24,225 nt of DNA. Source: Methylomarinum sp964442675 (lineage in GTDB: Bacteria > Pseudomonadota > Gammaproteobacteria > Methylococcales > Methylomonadaceae). The translations under genes were made by a program, and so were the position numbers. The notes beneath the pieces were generated by a model. The model saw only the letters and a list, made by a program, of their open reading frames with translations, had not been told where the DNA came from and did not search any database. Within the stretch, counting starts at the first letter, position 1; every line of letters starts with the position of its first letter. Shown piece after piece: positions 8,585 through 15,114 of this stretch. The DNA is taken from contig CAYUAE010000013.1 in NCBI GenBank assembly GCA_964442675.1, positions 1 through 24,225 on the forward strand, written 5' to 3'.

Positions 8585-9349
8585 TTAATCTAACTCAAAT
8601 AGATCGCTGCCACAGGGGAGATCGTATAACCAATCCAGGAAATCATTCTTGACTTGCCCCCGATATAACAGACCGTGCTGGGGCGCGATAATATCAACAT
8701 CCAGTTTGCGAACCTGTTGCACCCAGTGGCGTAAGGCACGGTTACTGGCCATATATCGTTTATGAAATCCTTCGGTAAATTGAAGATGCGTTGAAAAATT
8801 TTGGGCAAAGACGTCGGCATTGTCGGCATTTTCATCCAAAGGAACCAAGGAGGCACCAACATCGCCACTGAATAAAATTTTTGATAACGGATCATAGACA
8901 TTGATTTGCCCGGGAGAGTGCAAGAAATGGGCCGGGACAAGCGTCAGTGTTAATCCTGAATTTAAGGTTATGTTGCACCCTTCATCAGGGACATCAACAA
9001 AACGCTGCATATGGGTGATGCCGTAATGGGGCAAGAACCGGCGCCAGATACGAGAGACAAAAATCTTGGCCGATGTGAGTCTCATCCAACTGCTCAAGCC
9101 TCCCACTATGTCAGGATCCTGATGCGATAAGACGATAGCTTCAATATCCTGAGGCTGAATATACTGCAGCATGACATTCAAAACCTGCGGCATAACGCCA
9201 AATCCACCGGGGTCTAACAATGTCCCTTTGCCATTATGCAAAATCAGATATTGATTGGAGGGAATACCGTCTTCATCGCTTGGATCGCTTTCGTTGAGCA
9301 AAATAAAACGGTGGGATTCGTCATTAAAAAGAGTGATGTCGTTATGCAT
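8585..9349 (-). CDS. Oxygen-binding di-iron protein (ODP), flavodiiron-like metallo-beta-lactamase fold
   Basis: This 254-residue single-domain protein has the metallo-beta-lactamase fold of flavodiiron proteins without the flavodoxin domain, as in the ODP family of di-iron O2 sensors linked to chemotaxis and c-di-GMP proteins. Likely iron ligands are His76, Asp78 and Asp80 in SHQDPDIVGG, His144 in HFLHSPG, Asp163 in FSGDVGA and His225 in PQHG. The His that normally follows the second acidic ligand in flavodiiron enzymes is Ile81 here. Without the flavin domain, a reductase role is less likely than sensing. No signal peptide. It is the promoter-proximal gene of a two-gene unit with the GGDEF-EAL protein. 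SD is weak (AAGG three bases before ATG). An ordinary MBL hydrolase is the alternative, less likely given HxDxD. Confidence 0.85.
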   Translation of the reverse strand: MHNDITLFNDESHRFILLNESDPSDEDGIPSNQYLILHNGKGTLLDPGGFGVMPQVLNVMLQYIQPQDIEAIVLSHQDPDIVGGLSSWMRLTSAKIFVSRIWRRFLPHYGITHMQRFVDVPDEGCNITLNSGLTLTLVPAHFLHSPGQINVYDPLSKILFSGDVGASLVPLDENADNADVFAQNFSTHLQFTEGFHKRYMASNRALRHWVQQVRKLDVDIIAPQHGLLYRGQVKNDFLDWLYDLPCGSDLFELD

Positions 9350-9735
9350 AACCTTATATTTTAAAAGGAGATGAACGCTAATTATAACAGTCTTCTTAAG
9401 GTTTTTTGAATTTTAGGGTGGTGTATCGCGGGAATGATACATCAAACAAGTATGCAAGTAGATGCTTACAATCTCGTGGGTTTTTAGAGATATTGAAGTC
9501 TAAATATTTCACGTTAAGAGCATTTTTAATGCTGAGAGCTTGTTTTTAGGCTTGCGAGCGCTGTGATATTCTGCGTAAGATAAAGCGGCATGGGAACAGG
9601 ATCGCGAATGCTTTCCTGGGTTCTTTTTAACAAAGATATCCCCAGTCGTGCCATTTTATAGTTTGTTGTATGTCAATGGTTTATGTTGGTTTGTGGCAGG
9701 GATGGGGTGAGTGTATTTCACAAGAGGAAAAGTCG
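9350..9735. other. 386-base divergent spacer between ODP gene and dodecin
   Basis: No coding frame here looks real. On the minus side lies the ODP promoter at 9383-9391. At 9519-9533 is a perfect 6-bp inverted repeat with a 3-base loop (AGCATT-TTT-AATGCT). On the plus strand TGATATTCT at 9565-9572 resembles an extended -10. At 9594-9628 GAAC.AGG can pair with CCT.GTTC, followed by five T, a weak terminator-like shape. Together these could bound a short transcript of about 50 bases, but this is speculative. The dodecin promoter itself is not obvious. Confidence 0.4.
9383..9391 (-). promoter_or_regulatory. Extended -10 promoter for the ODP/GGDEF-EAL unit
   Basis: The minus strand reads TGTTATAAT, a full consensus TATAAT with the TGn extension, 34 bases before the ODP start codon. 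The -35 region (CAAAAA at 17 bases) is not a match, as is usual when an extended -10 is used. Predicted leader about 27 bases. Confidence 0.6.
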
Positions 9736-9942
9736 ATGTCGGAACATGTTTATAAGAAAATAGAACTTACAGGGTCTTCAGCCGAAGGTATGCAGCAGGC
9801 GATTGAAAATGCCATTAACAAGGCCGCGCAGACGGTTAAACATATGCGATGGTTTGAAGTTGTCGAAACCCGGGGCCATATTGAAGACGGTAAAGTGGCG
9901 CATTGGCAGGTGACGGTCAAGGTGGGTTTTACTATCGAATAA
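9736..9942 (+). CDS. Dodecin family flavin-binding protein
   Basis: This 68-residue protein is a dodecin, a small protein that assembles into a hollow dodecamer and stores flavins (riboflavin/FMN) or coenzyme A. It has the family's compact beta-alpha-beta-beta layout, VYKKIELTGSS, an amphipathic helix AIENAINKAAQTV, and MRWFEVVETRG. It ends in HWQVTVKVGFTIE. Trp39 and Gln58 correspond to the isoalloxazine-stacking Trp and hydrogen-bonding Gln. The ATG at 9736 is preferred over an upstream in-frame ATG at 9670: it is preceded by AGAGGAA and gives the family's normal length. A strong terminator follows at 9970-9995. Monocistronic. Confidence 0.93.
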   Translation: MSEHVYKKIELTGSSAEGMQQAIENAINKAAQTVKHMRWFEVVETRGHIEDGKVAHWQVTVKVGFTIE

Positions 9943-9969
9943 GTACTGTAACAACTGGGTAAGCCTGGT

Positions 9970-9995
9970 ATGAGCGGCTGAGCCGCTCATTTTTT
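9970..9995 (+). terminator. Rho-independent terminator of dodecin gene
   Basis: ATGAGCGGC (9970-9978) and GCCGCTCAT (9982-9990) form a perfect 9-bp stem with a TGA loop, followed by TTTTT. The right arm overlaps the stop codon of the convergent membrane-protein gene. Confidence 0.9.
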
Positions 9996-10364
9996 AAAAC
10001 GGATGTAACGCCGCAGTGGCGAGTCTGCCGTCCAGATAAAAGACTCGGTGTAATAATGCATCAGCGCAAGGTAGCCTAATAATCCTAAGCTGATAGCCTT
10101 GTGTATTTCAGTGTTGAACAAAGTACGGCTGATCAGGTTGATAGCTTCATCGCCATAGGCTTGTAACAAAAATGTCAGGCCGAAGGATAAAACCGGAAGG
10201 ACGATAAAAATCGGCATGTGAATGCGGGATGTGACTTGATAAAGCCAATTCTTAGGATGTTTGGCATGTTTATTGTAGTCGTGGGTGATATAAAAAATAT
10301 AGGCCGTGGCGTCATGAACTAAACGCGGAATCAGGATAGCCAGAAAATAATACTGTTGGGAATA
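9987..10364 (-). CDS. Unrecognised polytopic membrane protein, N-terminal part lost in assembly gap
   Basis: The minus-strand frame ending at 9987 is open all the way to the N run. An internal ATG at 10217 is not the start: the 49 codons upstream stay open and continue the same style of protein. The visible 125 residues have hydrophobic stretches (FLAILIPRL, then MPIFIVLPVLSFGLTFLL, then ISLGLLGYLALMHYY). His/Asp-rich loop signatures are RLVHDATAYIFYITHDYNKH and LMHYYTESFIWTADSP, followed by a basic C-terminus RRYIRFKK. The clustered HD, THD and HYY motifs look like they could bind metal in a membrane enzyme, but I do not recognise the family. It converges on dodecin; the last residues overlap the terminator stem. 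Confidence 0.75.
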   Translation of the reverse strand, partial: YSQQYYFLAILIPRLVHDATAYIFYITHDYNKHAKHPKNWLYQVTSRIHMPIFIVLPVLSFGLTFLLQAYGDEAINLISRTLFNTEIHKAISLGLLGYLALMHYYTESFIWTADSPLRRYIRFKK

Positions 10365-10464
10365 NNNNNNNNNNNNNNNNNNNNNNNNNNNNNNNNNNNN
10401 NNNNNNNNNNNNNNNNNNNNNNNNNNNNNNNNNNNNNNNNNNNNNNNNNNNNNNNNNNNNNNNN
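10365..10464. other. Assembly gap (100 N)
   Basis: Exactly 100 unknown bases, a conventional scaffold placeholder, so the real length is unknown. The start of the membrane protein on its left is inside it, and the HIT gene's upstream region starts just right of it. Confidence 0.98.
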
Positions 10465-10588
10465 ATTTCTATTTTAAATACGTTGAGTGGTTACGTTTAT
10501 TGTTATTATTGTCAGGCTGATGCGTTTTAAAAACACATCAAAGCCGATAAGGCTAATTATGGCTTCTTTTAGGGTTTGAATACAAGTT

Positions 10589-11008
10589 ATGATATTTCAG
10601 CTTCATCCTCAGTTACAGCGCGATTGTTTTTACGTCGGCCGATTTTCGTTATCTCAAGTATTGATGATGAATGACAGTCAGTTTCCGTGGTTTATTCTGG
10701 TGCCAGAGCGGGATGGCGTGACTGAAAGTTACCAGTTGGCAGCACAGGAAAGAGCCTGTTTACAGGAAGAGTCCTGTTTTTTGGCTCAGGCATTGGCGGA
10801 TATTTATCGGGCCGATAAAATGAATATTGCGGCAATCGGGAATATCGTGCCGCAACTGCATATTCATCATATTGTGCGCTATCGAACCGACCCGGTCTGG
10901 CCGGCACCGGTTTGGGGGCGTCTGGCGGCTGTCCCATACAGAGACAGCGCCAGGGATGAAGCGATTGTAAAAGTCAGGGCGGCTGTGGCCGCTTTGTTAG
11001 TTGACTAG
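10589..11008 (+). CDS. HIT (histidine triad) family protein
   Basis: This 139-residue cytoplasmic protein belongs to the HIT nucleotide hydrolase/transferase superfamily. The core is NIVPQLHIHHIVRYRTDP..P.PVWG (residues 85-110): His91 and His93 occupy the first two triad positions, with His93 the expected nucleophile. The third position is Ile95 rather than His, as I recall for this proteobacterial subfamily. The substrate is unknown; family members act on nucleoside phosphoramidates or dinucleotides. The ATG at 10589 lacks a close Shine-Dalgarno sequence (AGGG lies 14 bases away). The 124 bases between the gap and this gene hold no clear gene, only short GCC/GGC inverted segments. The 3' end overlaps the convergent FliL-like gene by 12 bases. 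Confidence 0.88.
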   Translation: MIFQLHPQLQRDCFYVGRFSLSQVLMMNDSQFPWFILVPERDGVTESYQLAAQERACLQEESCFLAQALADIYRADKMNIAAIGNIVPQLHIHHIVRYRTDPVWPAPVWGRLAAVPYRDSARDEAIVKVRAAVAALLVD

Positions 11009-11392
11009 AAATTCGGTAAAGTAGACATCACGAAAGCCATCTTTGTTTGCATATTTTTCCAGTGCTTTTTCGATGGCTTCTTTGGTTTTGGTGCGCAGTG
11101 CCTCACGCTGTTCCATCGTTTGTACTTCAGCCGACGGTAAGCCGCTGTACATCATGATTAAAGTATGACGCAGCATTGGCATGTGCTTTTCAACTTTTTC
11201 CTTAGCTTTCTCTCCTTCAACTAATAGCTGGACATTAACGACCATATATTTTTTGGGCTCGGCCAGATTGACGGTGATTTTGGGTTTCATTTCCAGGTAA
11301 ATCATTTCAGGCTCGCTGCTTTCTGCGTCGTCGCCTGCATAGGTCAGTCCGGAAAACATAAATAAACTCAATAATAAAACAAAAACTTTCAC
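10997..11392 (-). CDS. FliL-like exported protein
   Basis: This 131-residue protein resembles flagellar basal-body protein FliL in its body: YLEMKPKITVNLAEPKKYMVVNVQLLVE, then a basic helix region and the C-terminal DVYFTEFLVN, which matches FliL ends (VYFTxFVxQ-like). FliL normally has a membrane anchor that is retained. Here the N-terminus (residues 1-19, ending TYA before GDD) looks like a cleavable signal peptide, so the protein may be periplasmic. The start is a GTG with AGAGGAA seven bases upstream; the nearby ATG is out of frame and stops after two codons. No flagellar gene lies around it. Alternatively it is a stomatin/prohibitin-like FliL-fold relative not tied to flagella. Confidence 0.78.
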   Translation of the reverse strand: MKVFVLLLSLFMFSGLTYAGDDAESSEPEMIYLEMKPKITVNLAEPKKYMVVNVQLLVEGEKAKEKVEKHMPMLRHTLIMMYSGLPSAEVQTMEQREALRTKTKEAIEKALEKYANKDGFRDVYFTEFLVN

Positions 11393-11455
11393 GTCATTTC
11401 CTCTTATAATAATGGGTTCTTAGATAAGTATATGCCATCCTGAAACATTTGCCAG

Positions 11456-12487
11456 ATGACGAAAAAAATTGATTTTGGTCCTGTAATGCTGGATCTTGAA
11501 GGCTTGTTTTTATTGCCTGAAGAGAAAGAAAAACTGGCCCACCCTAATACCGGTGCAGTGATTTTGTTTGCCCGCAATTATGAATCGCCCGAGCAAGTTG
11601 AGGCATTGATTCGACAAATCAGAGCCGCTCGCCGTGGCGATATTTTACTGGCGGTTGATCAGGAAGGCGGGCGGGTCCAGCGTTTTCAGCAGGGGTTTAC
11701 CCGTTTGCCCGCCGCACGATTTTATCAGCAGCACCCTGAATTGACAGAGGTCGCAGGCTGGCTCATGGCATCTGAATTGCTGGCTGTGGGTATCGATTTC
11801 AGTTTTGCACCGGTGTTGGATATCGATAGCGGTATCAGCGAAATTATCGGTGACCGGGCTTTTTCGGAGGATAGTCAGCACGTGGCAGAACTGGCCGGCA
11901 AATTTATGCAGGGCATGATGACAGCCGGTATGGCAGCGACCGGAAAGCATTTTCCAGGACATGGCGCGGTCGCGGCCGACTCACATCTGACGCTGCCTGA
12001 AGATCAGCGTGATTTTAGCGAGATTGAACAACACGATTTGCTGCCGTTTAAAGCATTGATTAAACAGGGAATGGCGGCGGTGATGCCGGCGCATGTCGTG
12101 TATTCTGCAGTGGATACGTTGCCGGCGGGTTTTTCATCGATGTGGTTGCAGCAGATATTGCGGCAACAATTAGGTTTTGATGGGGTTATTTTCAGCGATG
12201 ATTTGAGTATGGAAGGCGCAAGTCTGGTCGGTGATTTCAAAGACAGGGCGGATGCGGCATTGTCGGCAGGTTGTGATATGGTTTTGGTGTGTAATCAGCC
12301 GCAGGCCGCCGAACAGGTGCTGGAGCACTTGCCGATTCAGGCAAACCCGGATCGACAACGTCGGCTGGAAAAAATGCGTGGGCATGCTAAGTATTCGCAG
12401 CAGGAATTGGCAGCGTTGCCGCAATGGCAGGCGGTTTCACGACAAATACAGACCAAAATGGGTGACTGTAAATCGGATGGTAATTAA
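11456..12487 (+). CDS. nagZ: Beta-N-acetylhexosaminidase NagZ
   Basis: NagZ (glycoside hydrolase family 3) removes N-acetylglucosamine from anhydromuropeptides in the cytoplasm during peptidoglycan recycling. The 343-residue protein shows ILFARNYESPEQ, AVDQEGGRVQRF, the mobile-loop catalytic region KHFPGHGAVAADSH (164-177, Asp-His pair at 175 and 177) and the nucleophile in IFSDDLSMEGA (Asp248). Length fits the family. TATAAT at 11405-11410 could be its -10 but lacks a good -35. No Shine-Dalgarno sequence is clear. The stop overlaps the pdxJ start in a TAATG junction, implying coupled translation. Confidence 0.97.
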   Translation: MTKKIDFGPVMLDLEGLFLLPEEKEKLAHPNTGAVILFARNYESPEQVEALIRQIRAARRGDILLAVDQEGGRVQRFQQGFTRLPAARFYQQHPELTEVAGWLMASELLAVGIDFSFAPVLDIDSGISEIIGDRAFSEDSQHVAELAGKFMQGMMTAGMAATGKHFPGHGAVAADSHLTLPEDQRDFSEIEQHDLLPFKALIKQGMAAVMPAHVVYSAVDTLPAGFSSMWLQQILRQQLGFDGVIFSDDLSMEGASLVGDFKDRADAALSAGCDMVLVCNQPQAAEQVLEHLPIQANPDRQRRLEKMRGHAKYSQQELAALPQWQAVSRQIQTKMGDCKSDGN

Positions 12488-13233
12488 TGGATAAAAAAGA
12501 AATTTTACTAGGTGTTAATATCGATCATGTGGCAACGCTGCGGCAAGCGCGAGGTACGGCCTATCCAGAGCCATTACAGGCAGCGTTGCTGGCTGAGCAG
12601 GCGGGTGCTGATGGTATTACCGCGCATTTACGAGAAGATCGGCGTCATATTCAGGATCGGGATATCGAATTGCTGCAAGCGATGTTGCATACCCGGCTCA
12701 ATCTGGAAATGGCCGTGACCGATGAAATGGTCGGTATAGCCTGTGAATTGAAGCCTGTTGCCTGTTGTCTGGTGCCGGAGAAACGGCAGGAATTGACGAC
12801 AGAGGGCGGCATGGATGTGGCGGGTGATTTGGCGCGTATGAAGCAATCCTGTCTGGCCTTGTCAAATGCCGGTATTGAGGTTTCTTTGTTTATTGACCCG
12901 GAAATAGAACAAATCGATGCGGCCTTAGCTTGTGGTGCGCCGGTGGTTGAATTGCATACCGGGCGTTATGCGGATGCGGAAACCAAAGTTGAGCAACAGC
13001 AACAGCTCGAACGAATCCGACAGGCGGCACACTATGCGGCAGCACATGGTTTGCAGGTGAATGCAGGGCATGGATTGCATTATCATAATGTTGCCGCAAT
13101 TTGCCATATTCCTGAGATTGTTGAGTTAAATATTGGGCATTCGATTATTGCTCGCGCAGTTTTATGTGGCCTGGAACAGGCGGTGAGAGATATGAAAATG
13201 ATTATGCAGCAAGCACGGTATCAACAAATTTGA
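12487..13233 (+). CDS. pdxJ: Pyridoxine 5'-phosphate synthase PdxJ
   Basis: PdxJ condenses 3-amino-1-hydroxyacetone phosphate with 1-deoxy-D-xylulose 5-phosphate to give pyridoxine 5'-phosphate, the last ring-forming step of the DXP-dependent vitamin B6 pathway. The 248-residue TIM-barrel protein has the diagnostic GVNIDHVATLRQARGT start, GADGITAHLREDRRHI, LNLEMA, CLVPEKRQELTTEGG, VSLFIDPE, ELHTGRYA, NAGHGLHYHN and ELNIGHSIIARA. All are intact. Translation starts within the nagZ stop (TAATG). In many gammaproteobacteria pdxJ follows recO/era, so the nagZ link here is a local arrangement. Confidence 0.98.
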   Translation: MDKKEILLGVNIDHVATLRQARGTAYPEPLQAALLAEQAGADGITAHLREDRRHIQDRDIELLQAMLHTRLNLEMAVTDEMVGIACELKPVACCLVPEKRQELTTEGGMDVAGDLARMKQSCLALSNAGIEVSLFIDPEIEQIDAALACGAPVVELHTGRYADAETKVEQQQQLERIRQAAHYAAAHGLQVNAGHGLHYHNVAAICHIPEIVELNIGHSIIARAVLCGLEQAVRDMKMIMQQARYQQI

Positions 13234-13988
13234 AAAAGCTGGATTATTATCAATTAACGACGATAGGCGACCGACAGGTCAACCAGGACTGTATGGCGAA
13301 TTATGTGTGTGATGATTTCGCCATTTTTATAGTTGCTGATGGCTTAGGAGGGCATCATGCGGGTGAAAAGGCGTCGCAATATTTTTGTCGGGGGGTATTG
13401 ATGCAGTTACCGCATTTTCAGCCATTATTAGCCCAGCAGAGGAATCCTGGGTCGATTGTGGCGCAATGGATGGATGCTGCGGTTGAAGAAATGAAAGCAT
13501 TGTTTATTGGCGATGATAATGCCGTTTCGGCACATACTACCTGCGCTATTTTATATCTGGATAGACAGCAGACCATTACCATTCATTGTGGTGATTCCAG
13601 AATTTATAAGTTGAATCAGCAGCAATTATTATGGCGTACGCGCGATCATTCATTAACCCAGAAGCTGTTGGATGAAGGTAAGATTACAGAAGAGGAAATG
13701 GCCAGGCATCCTGAACAAAATCAATTGACGCGCAGCATCAGTATTTTAAATGCACATAAAATGGATATTCATGTGTATCCAGCCATTGTTGAAGGCGAAT
13801 GTTTTGTGTTGTGTTCCGATGGCTTTTGGGAGCATGTTAAAGAATCGGAATTACATCAGTTGTCGATCGCGCCGTCGCTGCAGGATTATTTGAAAAAACT
13901 GGTTAAATTGACGGTATTTCGCGCTGCGGGGCGTAGCGATAATGTCACGGTCCAAGTAGTTAGGGCGTCTTCGAATATAGATGGATGA
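13230..13988 (+). CDS. PP2C-type serine/threonine protein phosphatase
   Basis: This PPM/PP2C-family metal-dependent phosphatase removes phosphate from Ser/Thr of proteins. Motifs appear in order: TTIGDRQVNQD (metal site start), VADGLGGHHAGEKAS, THTTCAIL-like core (AHTTCAILYLD), IHCGDSRIYKL, CSDGFWEH and GRSDNVTVQ, giving a complete catalytic set. The frame has no ATG near the start of homology. A TTG at 13230 overlaps the pdxJ stop (TTGA) and gives 252 residues, the expected length. An ATG at 13164 would add 22 poorly fitting residues inside pdxJ. No Ser/Thr kinase or FHA gene is visible beside it, though such partners are common elsewhere. Last gene of the nagZ-pdxJ chain. Confidence 0.9.
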   Translation: MKKLDYYQLTTIGDRQVNQDCMANYVCDDFAIFIVADGLGGHHAGEKASQYFCRGVLMQLPHFQPLLAQQRNPGSIVAQWMDAAVEEMKALFIGDDNAVSAHTTCAILYLDRQQTITIHCGDSRIYKLNQQQLLWRTRDHSLTQKLLDEGKITEEEMARHPEQNQLTRSISILNAHKMDIHVYPAIVEGECFVLCSDGFWEHVKESELHQLSIAPSLQDYLKKLVKLTVFRAAGRSDNVTVQVVRASSNIDG

Positions 13989-14024
13989 TGCAGTCGTCTG
14001 AAATGCGCTGAATCGCTGTTTTTT

Positions 14025-14050
14025 GTAGGGGCAATTCATGCTGCCCCTAC
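14025..14050. repeat. REP-like palindrome in convergent spacer
   Basis: GTAGGGGCA (14025-14033) and TGCCCCTAC (14042-14050) are perfect 9-bp inverted arms around an 8-base centre. There is no T-run on the 3' side of either strand (TTTTTT precedes it on plus), so it is not a standard terminator. GTAGGGGCA...TGCCCCTAC palindromes are, from memory, common dispersed repeats in several bacterial genomes. Only one copy is in this window. Confidence 0.6.
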
Positions 14051-14085
14051 TGCTACATGTAACAGCATTTATTGAAAACGGGAGC

Positions 14086-14145
14086 TTAACCCAGTCTTAT
14101 TATTGTAGTGCCAAAATTATATTTTTGACGATAAAGCCGGGTTAA
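14086..14145. repeat. 60-base element bounded by imperfect 15-bp inverted repeats
   Basis: TTAACCCAGTCTTAT (14086-14100) and ATAAAGCCGGGTTAA (14131-14145) are complementary at 12 of 15 positions. In a minus-strand RNA two of the three mismatches become G-U pairs, so 14 of 15 can pair around a 30-base AT-rich loop that itself holds CAAAA...TTTTG. The right arm contains the stop codon of the sigma-54 activator, so it may be its 3' stabilising or termination structure. Confidence 0.5.
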
Positions 14146-15101
14146 TGGGTCGAAAGGCCGTATTTTTGGATACGGTATAACAGCGTGTCACGTGAAATAC
14201 CCAATAAGCGGGCAGATTTACTGCGGTTGCCTTTAGTTCTGGTCAGTGCCTGGTGAATGATGCTGGCTTCCAGGGTTTCCAGTTGCAGGCCATTTTCTGG
14301 GAGGATGAACTTATCCATATCGTCGTCATTGCTGATTTTTCCAATAAATTCGACAGGCAGGTTTTCAGCCTCGATTGTCGTACCGGGTAAGAGAATGCTC
14401 AGGCGTTCGCATAAATTGCGTAATTCGCGGATATTGCCAGGCCAGTCATAATGGCGTAATTTTTTAATGGCTTGCTTGCTGAACTGTGACCCCGCGACAG
14501 CATAGCGTTTAGAAAATTCCTTGAAAAAATGCTGAGACAGTGCTTCGATGTCTTCTGTGCGTTGTCTGAGCGGCGGGATTTCCAGTGGTACCACGCTGAG
14601 GCGGAAAAACAAATCCTGGCGAAACTTGCCTTCATCGATTTGCGTTAATAAATCGGTATTGGTTGCCGCGATGATACGAACATCGGATGTGTAGGGTTTG
14701 GTTTCACCCACTGCCAGGCATTCGCCAGATTCCAGAAAACGCAATAATTTGGCTTGAATAGCCAGCGGTAAAGAATTGATTTCATCCAGAAACAGGGTGC
14801 CGCCATTAGCAACTTGCAACAATCCTTTTTTGTTGTTAATCGCGCCGGTAAACGCGCCTTTTTTATGTCCAAACAGTTCCGATTCAACCAGATTCTCGGG
14901 TAATGCCGCACAGTTTAAGGTAATAAAAGGTTTTTTGGCTCTTGGGCTACCCTGTTGAATGGCATTTGCCATGACTTCTTTGCCGGTGCCGGTTTCGCCT
15001 TTAATCAATACAGTGACATCGGTTGCAGCGATAACCTGTGCGCTGCGCAACAGGGATTCAAAAGCCGGCGATTGTCCGATAATTGAATTAAATGTTGTCA
15101 C
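14142..15101 (-). CDS. Sigma-54-dependent transcriptional activator without sensor domain (PspF-like architecture)
   Basis: This 319-residue protein is an AAA+ bacterial enhancer-binding protein that would drive open-complex formation by sigma-54 RNA polymerase. It starts directly in the AAA+ domain: Walker A GETGTGKE (35-42), the sigma-54 contact loop GAFTGA (82-87), Walker B GGTLFLDE (100-107), arginine-finger region FRQDLFFRL (160-168) and DWPGNIREL. It ends in a Fis-type helix-turn-helix (about 271-316, KGNRSKSARLLGISRDTLLYRIQKYG). There is no receiver, GAF or PAS domain, so activity must be set by a partner protein, as PspA does for PspF, or by expression level. It lies 13 bases downstream of the DsbD_2-like gene on the same strand, so they are probably cotranscribed. 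Its target promoters are not evident in the window. Confidence 0.95.
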   Translation of the reverse strand: MTTFNSIIGQSPAFESLLRSAQVIAATDVTVLIKGETGTGKEVMANAIQQGSPRAKKPFITLNCAALPENLVESELFGHKKGAFTGAINNKKGLLQVANGGTLFLDEINSLPLAIQAKLLRFLESGECLAVGETKPYTSDVRIIAATNTDLLTQIDEGKFRQDLFFRLSVVPLEIPPLRQRTEDIEALSQHFFKEFSKRYAVAGSQFSKQAIKKLRHYDWPGNIRELRNLCERLSILLPGTTIEAENLPVEFIGKISNDDDMDKFILPENGLQLETLEASIIHQALTRTKGNRSKSARLLGISRDTLLYRIQKYGLSTH

Positions 15102-15114
15102 AATATTCCCCGCA

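Noticed and set aside
8590..8940. 116-codon minus-strand ORF inside the ODP gene
   Set aside because: Alternative frame within a well-supported gene; composition looks non-coding.
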